From positions 201,519,494 to 201,583,493 of the forward strand of contig NC_059471.1 of NCBI RefSeq assembly GCF_018139145.2: 64,000 bases of DNA. Reading direction: 5' to 3'. This DNA comes from Gymnogyps californianus. Taxonomy: Eukaryota > Chordata > Aves > Accipitriformes > Cathartidae. Positions 1-10,576 of this stretch are shown here, one piece after another; within the stretch, counting starts at the first letter, position 1; each line of letters opens with the position of its first letter. The notes below the pieces were generated by a model. The model did not search any database, was not told the DNA's origin, and was given only the letters and a program-made list of their open reading frames with translations. Both the position numbers and the translations under genes were made by a program.

Positions 1-517
1 TGGATTTAGGATGAGAATAATGTTGATAACACACCGAGGTTTTTAGTTGTTGCTAAGTAGTGTTCATACTAAGTCAAGGGTTTTTCAGCTTCTCATGCCC
101 AGCCAGCAAGAAGGCTGGAGGGGCACAAGAAGCTGGGAGGGGACACTGCCAGGACAGCTGACCCAAACTGGCCAAAGGGATATTCCATACCGTATGACGT
201 CATGCCCAGTATATAAACTGGAGGGAGTTGGCTGGGAGGGGCCGATCGCTGCTCGGAACTAACTGGGCATCGGTTGGCGAGTGGTGAGCAATTGCATTGT
301 GCATCACTGGTTTTGTCTATTCTAATTCTTTTAGTATTATTATTGACATTTCATTATTATCATTATTATTATTTTCTTCCTTTCTGTCCTATTAAACTGT
401 CTTTATCTCAACCCACGAGGGGGGTTTTTTCCGATTCTCTCCCCCATCCCACTGGGTGGGGGGAGTGTCCAAGCGGCTGCATGGTGCTTAGTTGCCGGCT
501 GGGGTTAAACCACAACA
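1..517 (+). mobile_element. Solo LTR, family A, copy 1 (left end cut by window)
   Basis: This is the right-hand part of an endogenous-retrovirus LTR. It aligns along its whole length with the copies at 20,418-20,985, 56,096-56,740 and 62,574-63,154. About the first 70 bp of the LTR lie outside the window. Visible parts are a CRE-like site and TATA box (195-217), an AT-rich (ATT)n stretch (about 335-375), an ATTAAA polyadenylation signal (391-396), and the family 3' end GGTTAAACCACAACA ending at 517. The next 5 bases are CCCGC, the expected right target-site duplication. Its left partner cannot be checked. No internal retroviral sequence follows, so this looks like a solo LTR. The family is common in bird genomes from my recollection. 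A 5-bp duplication in its sister copies fits an ERVL-like (class III) origin but does not prove it. Confidence 0.93.
195..217 (+). promoter_or_regulatory. LTR core promoter: palindromic CRE plus TATA box
   Basis: A perfect cAMP-response-element palindrome, TGACGTCA, lies at 195-202, and a TATATAAA TATA box at 210-217. This is the U3 promoter of the LTR, reading rightwards. The three other family A copies keep the TATA box, but their CRE reads TGATGTCA (20,656-20,663), TGACGTTC on the minus strand (56,484-56,491) and TGATGTCA as read on the plus strand (62,890-62,897). The first and last differ from the palindrome by one CpG-decay type change. Whether this copy is active is not visible from sequence. 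Confidence 0.7.
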
Positions 518-3500
518 CCCGCCTTTGCAAAGCGTGTTGGGATATATCCTCTAGCAGAGGTATCATCTCCTTTGGGATTATGGAGGCGAGATGCTAAACA
601 TTCACTTCAGATTTAATAGAGATGGAAGCTTTTCCCAGGTAGTGGATCTCATATATATATAAAGTACTTGTTCGTAACCACCAGAAGCAATGATTTCTGT
701 ACTTGTGGGATTTCTGTATGTTTTTCTTCCTCCAGAATAAAGGAAAGTAAAAATGTTTTGACTTTGCAAGATCCAGGAGTACAGGCATCTGTGACACTGG
801 TGAAAGATGAGCTCTAAATAAAACCTTCTCAGAATCAGAGAGGGATAATCATGACAAGCAAAGATTTTTGTTTTCTAATAACAAATGGCAGCTGGATTAA
901 GACATCAGGTCACCCATGCCCGGAGCACTTACTTCGTTTCCTAAAGTTCAACTGGCAGCAAGGGCCTCTGTTTGAGTTATTTTGATGTCTTCAGTATTAA
1001 TCCTTGTGGCATGCAGTAAATATTCTTTTTGCAAATGCAGTTCATATTATTCACCCACCAAAAATATTCAAACCTTGGTTCTAATAGTCTGCCAAGTGTA
1101 TTCGACGTGGCTTGGAGTCATGTGACAAATTTATCTTCCAAAACCATCTGTGCTTAAATTGCCCACTAAGGTAACGCACGCTGCTTCCTATCCAACAACT
1201 TTTGCAAATTGCTTTCTTGCACTAAAAAACCAAAACCATAGAAATGCTGATTATTCTAAATCTGAAAGACATAGTGAAAACACATTCTGCAAAATGACAA
1301 TTAGGCAGTAGAACTTTATTTATAGTTGTGAAATAAACATCAGTTAATCATCACTAGAAGCATCAATTTCTAACCTCTGTTTAGGTGATTTCAGATTTCA
1401 GATGCCTAACTCATGATCAGCTTTCAGCAATGCCTGCTCACCAGCAGCAGTCACATTAGACAAAATACAATGGATACGATAAGGCAGTAATTAAATCATA
1501 CTCCAGGGAAGAGATAACAGTGAATTATAAGATATCTTGAGAAGTGATAATAATTACTCCATAGGGGTTCTATTCTATTAGGGTTTAAATACTTTTAAGA
1601 CTGTGTAGAAAAGACTTAATTTGAAAAAAACTGCTAAACATGAAAGTAAACAAGAACTAAGTGCTGTTAATCTTATCTGTCACACACATCTCTGGCACTA
1701 TTTCAGCTCTTTTGCTTTAAATTTAGACCCAAAGTGCTTTAGCTTGCCTTTGGAAACCACTGTATTATTCACCAACATTGAAGCAGACACATGAGCCTAT
1801 TTAATTGATAGCGGCTTGATATCTCCTGCGCAGATAAGAAGCTTGGCCAAAGCCAAGAACACTCAGTCAAAGGGAGAAGCTCCACCAGGGAGTGGAGTGA
1901 GAAGCCCAGTATCTAGAAAGGGGATCTAAAATACAGAGGGCAATAAAGAGCTAGGAAAATCCAGAGTCTGCGACATGGAAGCAGAGGCCAAACCTGACAT
2001 TTCCTGATAAAATTCAAGTTATTCTGATCTGGAAAAAGGATGAGACTTGTCTTGAGTCCCAGCTCTGTGGAACAGCACCGGACCACTAAGAGCTGCTCCT
2101 GCATTCAGTACATCAGTCGGAATTATGGCTCTTGTCCCTCCATTAGTGTCAATGGTTTGGGGGTTTAATTTCCTCTTGGTTGCCTTCAAAGCAACACTAA
2201 ATGCTTAAGGAATTATTGTAATATGAAAATTAGATAAGACATTCCTACTCTTGTCATATATGCAATGTTCTAATACATAGCAACTGCACTAGATTCATAT
2301 TAGTATTGGATATTTCATATAAAGTGTACAATGAATGTGAAAGAAAAAATACATGTATCTTTTGTCAGTGTTTATTGGAATGAATTTGAGAAGCTCAGAT
2401 CTTACCATGCCTCATTTGATCTTTTTCATAGAAACTTTCACTGGTAAAGAAATCTGACTTGGCTGTTTCAAAGACCCAGAGCCCTGAACATATTTGCCAC
2501 CTTTTCTTTCTCTGGTACAATGGACAAATTGTGACGGTTACTGCACAACTCTTGCACAAGCACTTTGTGACCCTGGTGATTCACTAGCACTAATTCTGTC
2601 AGTTTAGTTTAAAATCACCTCAATTAGCGTTTCAATGTGAGATGGTTCCCCTTCCATGGTAAACTCTGATGCAAATAATCCATTTTGCTCTTCTGCTGTG
2701 TCATCACTTACTCCGAATGAAAGTCCTTCTACACTTTGATTATCCATCAAGCCCTGTAATTCTTTGGTTGGTCAAAGGTAAATGGTGAAAGCAAGTTAGC
2801 ACAGATAGTCCCAAAAATGTGTAAGAATTGTTGCTCCAATTGTTTGCTTTCCAGCTTTATGAAGTAATGTGGTTTTGTGGGACTCTCTGCACATAATTTA
2901 AGTGCATTTTCAACATATAAAGACCTGTTAACTTGAAACTGTACCATCTGCTTATAAAGAATTAAATTCACCTAACACTGTTTTATAACAAATACAAATA
3001 GAGAGAAACTTACAATGAAAGAAAATATAGTAGAGTCCAAACAGAGTTGAATATTGGATATTAAAGTAATAAAAATTCCATGCCATGCTTTTTTTAAAAA
3101 TATGAAAGAAATACAGCACACTTCCTTCTGAGGCTCTCCTTGGGAGACAAGCATTTTGTAAATCACATTCCTCTGATGATACAGCAGTATTTCACATCGT
3201 CAGCAGCCAGGCTGGATCTGGCTTATTAATATTGCATGATAACAGGTAAACTCTAAAATGAGCACACCGTTGTGTAGGTATAAAAACCTATAATGTTTGT
3301 GAGATAGCACTGACTATGCCATAACGCTGTGACACTTGCCAAGTAACGGACATCAAACAGCTCTAGGTAGATGAGAAACAGCTATGGGGCAAAATGGGGT
3401 ACAGCACCCATCACAACCGAGGTGTCAGCCAAATGCTGTCTTACTTCCACTGTGAGCATTTTGATGCCGACTGTGGATCTATGTGCACTCGTGGTACCTG

Positions 3501-6500
3501 CACTTAAGCTTCTGCTTAACTCTACAGCTACACCAAGCAGTCTTCTGATAACTCAGATGAGAGACACACACATCTAACGCTGCCAGAAATATAGAGCCAT
3601 GTATACAGTTATGCCAGGCTCTGTTGACTCTCCAGGCATGTACTTCTCTCACAAGGTCCTCCATTGCCATCTAAAAGAGATTATTTTTTTTAAAGTTAGT
3701 AGTGCAGTTCTCTAGACTCATGTATGATTCCAAACTGCTGTAGCTGTGTTAGATGCCAGGCTATCAAAATGCATTTGCACCTGACAGAGATGGTTACTGG
3801 CTGGCCCACACAGAAAATAATGAAGTATTTTAAACTCTGAGGAGATGAACAAGTCCTTTTACTCCTTAAACCTACACTAGAGAAGAACCAGGAAAGGATG
3901 GGCATAGCAAACGCTGGATGGATCATACACAAGTATGCACAGATGCTGAGGTTCATTCCTCATACTTCATGGGCCTGCTCGTTTAATGACTCTGTTTAGA
4001 AGCACAAGTATCAAAATGCAGAGAGAAATCCTTTGCTTGAATATTTTTTTTAACCAAGGAAACATCAAAAGAAAACCTGATCAAAGCAGCACAGATAAAT
4101 GTCTGTAATATTACCCTGAGTGATCTCCTTCTGAATTGCCAACATACACATTACGTGCTATCTGAGCGCACCCTTGTGCCTTGAGTAGATCTAATATATA
4201 TTAGTACATACTTTCAGATTGCCAAATCTGAATTTTCCCTAGTCTTTTTTCATTAAATACATACTTTCCCCCAGCTGATATTGAGATTGCATTCACTGTT
4301 CTGGGAAGATCCCCAGATCAGCAGAGCTGGGGACTGACAGGAGTGTTGACTGCATGCTCTCAGCAGATCACATTTGCCCCAGTGTCCACCCTGCACACTC
4401 TATAGGAATGGGTTCGTCATTCAATCATTTAATAGATTCTTAACCGGACTTGCTACTCAGGATCTTTATATTTTGAGGGGGTTTGTGGATGACACATGCA
4501 TTAACACGTTTTTCTTTTTTTTGGATAGGAGGCATCAGGTAGCAGCACTGATGTGGGGTGGATGTCAATGAAGTCTCTGTCATCTATTAACAGTGACTCC
4601 ATACTGCTGATCCCTGTTTTCCCTACTTTCAAACCTTCTTTTAATTTTTACATGTCAGTAAAATTCCAGCTCAATTCTCAGTACTACTTCTGGACATCTG
4701 ACTTGCCTATAAGCAACCGGCCATCATTCAGTCCTAGCAGCCAGCTGTCTACGTTTACAGCTCTTCTTTTTTTCCATTTCTCATTAACTCTGGTAGCACC
4801 CAAAGCTGTGGCGGCCATCCAGTGTGGCCCTGTTGCCCCAGCTGGCTGGGCAGGTGCCAGGGTGCTGGGCTCTGGCTCTGGCCCGCAGCTCAGTGGGGAG
4901 CCCAAGCTGCCCCATTTTTTCATCCCTCTGCAATGCTCTAATAAATAAACTTGGGCTGCCAGTGGGAACCTCTGTGCAATATTGAGGAGCAGAAACAAAC
5001 CCAAGCCCAGGCATATGCAGCACATCTGCTTTCACCCCAGCAGTGGGCAGCAGGCTGGAGACCGCCGGGATGCACTCAGCAGATTTAACACAAGAGGGGA
5101 AGCTCAGGTTTCTCCTTCATTAGCAGAGTCAGCCCTGGCTTTCCATACCCTCCTCCAGAGTGCATGTAAATGGCATCTCTTCCCCCTCCTCCCCGCAGAG
5201 AGGTGCCAAAGTCTGTCTCTTCAAATCACTGCATCTCCCGGTCACTGGCCAAGCTGTGTCAGCAAGCGTCGCTGTCAGCGTTGCTCTGCGCTCGGGCAGC
5301 CTCCCAGGCAGGGCACTTCCCTTCGCCAGCAGGCCTGGGGCTCTGGTGGGCCCCTCGAATCCCAGCTCCCTTTGCAAAGGGGTTAGAAACTTCAGCTGAG
5401 CATTTGTTCTGCATATGACCCAAGCTTCCTCCTCCACATTTCTGCCCATACCTATTTCCCTTCATCAAAAACCAAAATGAGCATCACTGGAAAGGCGCTT
5501 GTGTTCAGGTGGCCTTACCAGCTGCCTCTGGGATGCATGGGTTGTCAGTCAAAGGCTAAGGAGGTTTGTTAGCCAAAACACCCGCTATTTAGCCCATTTT
5601 TGGGGCCACGTTCTCTCACATGGCTGCAGCCCAGCCTGGTGCAGGACTGGGCTCTGCCCTTGTCCGTGTGGGAAGCAGGGACTGCGCCTTTCTGCCGGGT
5701 CAGTGGCAGGCAGGGCTTTGCCTCCAGCCCGCACCCCCAGAGGGGAGCTCTGCCTGTCGGGGATTGCAGAGATTTCCAGTCCAGTCCTCAGCTGAGCATC
5801 ACTCTGCAGGGCGCTCAGGGGTGCACTGGGCTGTTCTTGCCAGCAGCAGCCTTGTTTTAATTAGAAGATGGACATTAGTCAAAAAGCAAAACCTGAACTT
5901 CCTATCATCTCCAAAATTTCACCGTTTACCCTAGGTTTAAATTTTGTGTTTTAATCTTCTCCCACACAAGATAATTTCAGTCAGGCAGAAGCAGTGTCTT
6001 TTTATTTCTGCTGCAAAATTGCTAGAACACTTGCAGGAGCTGGGAAATAATGATAGTCAGGGTTAGCCCCTGTGCAGGCAGCCAGCTGGGCAGGCAGCAG
6101 TTTGCTGAGGTATGTATGCGAACAAAAGAGCACAGTCCCACGGCCGGGGCCAGGAAAAACCTGTATCCAAACCTGCTCAGCTTGTGGCCTGTGTGTGATC
6201 ATGGGGATCTTTATTTTGCCGTTCTGCGATGGAGTTTTCCCAGCCATAAAATGAGGATAAATGACATTTTTGCAAATGTCTACCTACAAATGCATAAACA
6301 GCACTCAGCATTCTTGGCCCTCCCCTGCACTCGATTAACATGTATTTTAATGACCGCATTAAAGCTTGTTCCACTGCCTCACTCCCACTTATCAATGCCG
6401 TCGTGAACCATCTTCCCAGGATAACATTTCTCAAAATCACCTAGCCAAAAGAAAACCCCCTGCTTCTGGGGGAGGTGCAGACAGGTTTGCATGTTGCTGC

Positions 6501-6877
6501 GGTCACTCCAGTCCCCACGTCCCCCCGGTTCCCCACGCTGCCAACAGCTTGTTCAGGCAATATTGACTGAGTGCGTTTCTTCAAAAAGCTACGATCCCAA
6601 CAAGGGCTATTTATCAAGCCTACAAGATTCAAAACTGCAAGACCCTGAATTTCATAGTCATTTGCAGCGTCAGAAGCTGCTAATGGCCCATAAAATTTAG
6701 CAACTTCTCCATAAGCTGCTGGTTAATGAAAAATTGGTTAAATTGTTCACAGATCAGCTGGCACAGTGCCCTCTGATTCACGGGACGCTTTCCCTGGCAA
6801 AGGTTACATTAACCACGCTGGGGAAGCAGGGAGAGGAGTCGGGGCAGTTTGCTAGAGGCTGCAACTTTTCCCGGGCA
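518..6877. other. Unique non-coding sequence, no gene seen
   Basis: I see no exon with convincing protein character and no recognisable repeat here. From 518 to about 4,750 the sequence is AT-rich with many stops in all frames. From about 4,790 to 5,860 it is GC-rich, which opens several short overlapping frames on both strands. None resembles a known protein, and their overlap in all frames is what base composition alone would give. Confidence 0.6.
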
Positions 6878-6937
6878 GGATGGGGGCAGAGAACCCCCAC
6901 ACCGGTGGGATGGGCGCAGAGGGTCCCCACACCGGCC
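6878..6937 (+). repeat. 30-bp direct tandem duplication
   Basis: Two adjacent 30-bp copies start at 6,878 and 6,908. Both contain GGATGGG(G/C)GCAGAG and CCCCCACACCGG or TCCCCACACCGG. A partial third start (GGATGGGAC) follows after 6,940. This is a small GC-rich minisatellite seed with no coding content recognised. Confidence 0.8.
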
Positions 6938-7295
6938 GTGCAGGATGGGACCCTCTCAGCCACGGTCCCTAGCACTCTCTGGCACTGTCCCTGTACAGGT
7001 ACCCAAGCTGCCGCTGCGGGGATTAAAGCCAGGCTGCATGATAGCAGAGGAGATCAATTCAGCGAGGCAGTTTTGTTTGTTGAGACGGATGCACACTCAG
7101 TGAAACCCTATTCTGATTTTTAACTGAAACCATAAGGCAGAGCCGGCTTTCCCCTCTCCGGGACAGCCGTGCACTTAGCGATGGGGAGTCCCTGCCTGCC
7201 CCTTCCTGCAGCTCTTTGGGTGATGGAGGCTGACAAAAGGACGTCGCAGCACTTAGCTGGCCTCCCGCAGAACTTATATTTGCCTTTTGCTGCCC

Positions 7296-7316
7296 CTGCT
7301 GCTGCTGCTGCTGCTG
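7296..7316 (+). repeat. (CTG)7 microsatellite
   Basis: Seven uninterrupted CTG units are followed by TTGC. On the opposite strand this is (CAG)7, which gives a short polyglutamine-like run in a minus-strand frame. The surrounding frame does not look like a gene, so I read it as a plain trinucleotide repeat. Confidence 0.9.
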
Positions 7317-7439
7317 TTGCCTCTCACAGGAACCGCTGCTGTAACTTGTGCCAGTTTCACACAAAACACACGCTGCCTTGCGTTTGGATGCAATACTCTG
7401 GCTGCAGTACAAAGCAAGGATTTGGCATCCGCGCCGAGG

Positions 7440-7700
7440 AAGCGGTCTGATGTCAGCACAAATTAACGCTGCTCACCATGCTGACATTGCGAGGCCTCAA
7501 CTGTCAATGCTGGCATTTATGATGCTGTGTATTTTAACTAATTAGGCACTCACAGCCCAGCCGGTGCAACCCATCCATCTTACGAACGCTGGATGTTTTT
7601 GCACTGGCATATGCTACAATAATGAGAATCAATGTTGCTAATGACTTTGCGCAGCCCATTTTTCAGTCACCTTTGCAAATCCACATTATGCTGGGAATGC
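7440..7700. promoter_or_regulatory. Candidate conserved non-coding element (motif-dense)
   Basis: No coding frame is apparent. Two MAF-type half sites face each other (GTCAGCA at 7,452-7,458 and TGCTGAC at 7,479-7,485), and a homeodomain core TAATTA lies at 7,539-7,544 in an AT-rich setting. This mixture resembles vertebrate developmental enhancers. That is a judgement from composition and motifs only, since conservation cannot be tested here. Confidence 0.2.
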
Positions 7701-10517
7701 ACAGAGGAGAAAACACTGGCTTTGAAATGCCAAAGGTGCATTTCTGCAGAACAAATCCCAGACTTGCCTTGCTCTGGCATGGCTGGAGCACTGTGGCAGA
7801 GGAGCTGCTCCCACCAAAGCAGCTATGCAACTCTGAGAAAGCAATTTCTATTGCAGGCACTAGAAGAGATGAGATTTCCGAGGTCAAAGCCCTTAAACAT
7901 GTTTCACTGAATTTCCTCAGAGTCGGTCTTTCTTTTCCTTGGGCAAACTTCCAAGTTTTCTCTGTTGGTGAGTAGCTGCCCCTTTTTCTCACCCCAACCT
8001 GCAAGTTAAAGCTGTCCTCTTTCCCCGACGGGGGAGCAGATGCGGGGCCAGCCCGTCGGGTGGTGAGGATGCTGGCTACCTTTCAGCATTAGAGGCTTGG
8101 AAAAGGAGCAGCTGCCTGCAGCAGTCAAGAAAAGAGAATTCCTTCCTTTGCCTTCAAAAGTGCCATCCCTTCCTCAAGAGATTTACCAGATGTTCTGATT
8201 AAGGCAGTTCAATTGCAGTGTTTAAAAGCCTCTTCCACCTGCTCTCCGCAAGCTCCTCTCTGTGGGCAAGAGCAGCTCTAATTAAAAATTCCCTCCTGCT
8301 GTGAGGACTCCTCCCTCACCTTTCCAGAAACCAGCATTGTACAGACAACCGCCCCAGGACTGCTCTGCAGAGGATGACTCTTCTCCCTTTTGTTTTTTCC
8401 TCCCCTGCAGTGGAAATCAAAATTTAGGGGACTTGAAAACTGGGCGGCATGGGACAGGAGAGCTCCTTCCCGAAGCTCTCCCTCCAGCACTGACCATCTT
8501 TCAGAAACCCTCCTGCCTGACCTCGGGTAGCACCTGCCCTAGGTCTTTTCAGAAGCCACTATCCCCTGGAAATCCTCTCAGCTTGTAGGGAGAAGCCTGA
8601 AGCCCCATAACCCTTCACCATCCAATGTGCAGTCTAACTCGTCAGCGCGGAGACTGCTTCGTGGCAGTCCCCACCTCACAGTGAAGCACCGTGCTCAGGT
8701 GGTGGCTCTTCAGAGCCCAGGGTCTTGCTCTAGCTGGCTCCTTTTGAGGCTGACTCCGGAGGGAGGGACTGGACTGTGGAGGGCACCAAAACGTAGCATG
8801 AGAGCAAGGGAGGTAGACAGCCCAGGTGCAAAATTTGCAGGTACAAAATTCAGGCTGCTCTTGCCTTCATAGGGGCTTCCCTGCTCTGGCACTGTCAGGA
8901 AGAAGAGCTCTAGCCCTTCCCTCCTGAGTTGCCCCACGGCTCTAATGTATGAATAAACAGATATAGAGGGTCCTACCCCTCTTGCTGAAATAAATGGGTA
9001 TTTACTCTGAGTCAGAGCATGCAGGGAGCCCACCCCGTAAAGTCCTCCAAGCCCATCAGTCCCTTTTTTCACATATTCCAACAGAAATCAGACGCGGGTT
9101 TGCTTTAGACGTGCTGTGGAAAGCCTGGCTCTTTGCCTCTGAGGGTCCCCCCACTACAGAGGGGGTGTCCGGCAGGATCAGTAAAACGCCATCCCTGGCC
9201 TCGAGCCCCACCACCGCCACAAGCCACAGGCAGGCAGCCCCTCGCCTCCACGCACATTCGCTGGAGCCTCCTCATTAGCTGAGCCTCCATTTTTATTTCT
9301 CTCGGCAGGCAGACTTCCCCGAGCTGCCCACCAGCTGCCAGTGCAGCCTCACCCCTCCTTGAAAAGGCCAAGATAGACAATCTTCTTAAGCGAATGCTCT
9401 GCTGATAAGTGCTACTCAGATGATGGGATTAATATTTTCCGTATTTTGGAGCCACTCAAGCATGCAAGTGAATATATGCCCATTTAGCATGTTTTTGAGC
9501 AGTAAATATGCTTTCCACCCTCAAAAGGGTTCTCTGCCTTTTAACCCTCCCAGGATGACTAGGTGCAAGCCCAGGATTTTACTGTCACAGGACTCAGCGG
9601 AGCCAATCCCCATAGTAACGGGGCATCCACGCATGAATCCAGAACTGCAGCAGGTCCGAGCACTGCAGCAGTCAGTCTAGGCACATATTCAGCATCAGGG
9701 TATACAAGTGCATAACTATATATAAAATTAATCTGTGCTTGCTCAGCAAATACAGTATGTGCATGACAGGTAAATGCTGGTAAAAACGCAACCCCCTTCA
9801 TGTGCAGAGCTTGTGCGCATGCCGTGGCCAGTAACAGTAAAAATGGCTAAGGAATCGGACACTGCTCCATCAAACGTGCCTATCACAGCCCTAAAATGAT
9901 CAGAGGATGATTTCCCAAGTTCTGTTGTTCAAACAGTTTATATTTGCATATTTTCATCAAAGAACATAACCCTTTTAAATGGGACCCTCTGTAGCTGTAA
10001 CATTAATTTTCATGGAAGGGCTACAAAACTGTGCAGCTAGCACCACTTACTGGCAAAGCTAGACACAGGCATTTAACAATTTTACTTTGCAAGCTTCTCG
10101 CACAGTAACGCTGAACACAAATCTTAGCGGTAGTGTTTGAATACAATAAACAAATGTAGGACATGATCTCTCCCTTTCCCTGCTGAAAAAATATAAAGAA
10201 AAAAAAAAAGGAAAAACCAGGAATTTCCCTCTAAAACAGCCTCCAAATAACTTCCAGTAACAACAGTCCTTGCAATAGACAGCTATAAACTTTGATTCAA
10301 TCCGTTATATCCCTGTGTGCTGGTAACACCTCTACTTTCAGTTCTACCTCTACAGCAATGGACAAAAATCAATGGCCAGCTTGGGAGCAAGGGAGATGGG
10401 TCTGCATCTTTTCTTTCAATACTTCAGAGGGGTGCTGTGTGTCACTCAGATGCATATATATTTACATATATGTGTGTGTTCATCTGCCAGGGCCATGGAT
10501 GGGCAACTGTGTCCATC
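7701..10517. other. Unique non-coding sequence, nothing recognised
   Basis: This stretch has no recognisable gene or transposable element. An A-rich run lies near 10,198-10,212 and a short TA/TG-rich patch near 10,450-10,480. Open frames are short and overlap on both strands. Confidence 0.6.
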
Positions 10518-10576
10518 ATTTTTAAAACCCCAAGAAAAATTAACCCTATTTTTAAAACCCCAAGAAAATCAACCCC
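10518..10576 (+). repeat. 30-bp direct tandem duplication
   Basis: The unit ATTTTTAAAACCCCAAGAAA plus about 10 bases occurs at 10,518-10,547 and again at 10,548-10,576, with only a couple of differences. This is a recent-looking local duplication inside otherwise unique sequence. It is why a 180-codon plus-strand frame spanning the site shows a repeated LKPQE segment. Confidence 0.88.

Noticed and set aside
4784..5860. Possible GC-rich gene or CpG-island promoter
   Set aside because: GC is raised but CpG is not especially dense, frames overlap on both strands without domains, and no promoter elements or splice sites stand out.
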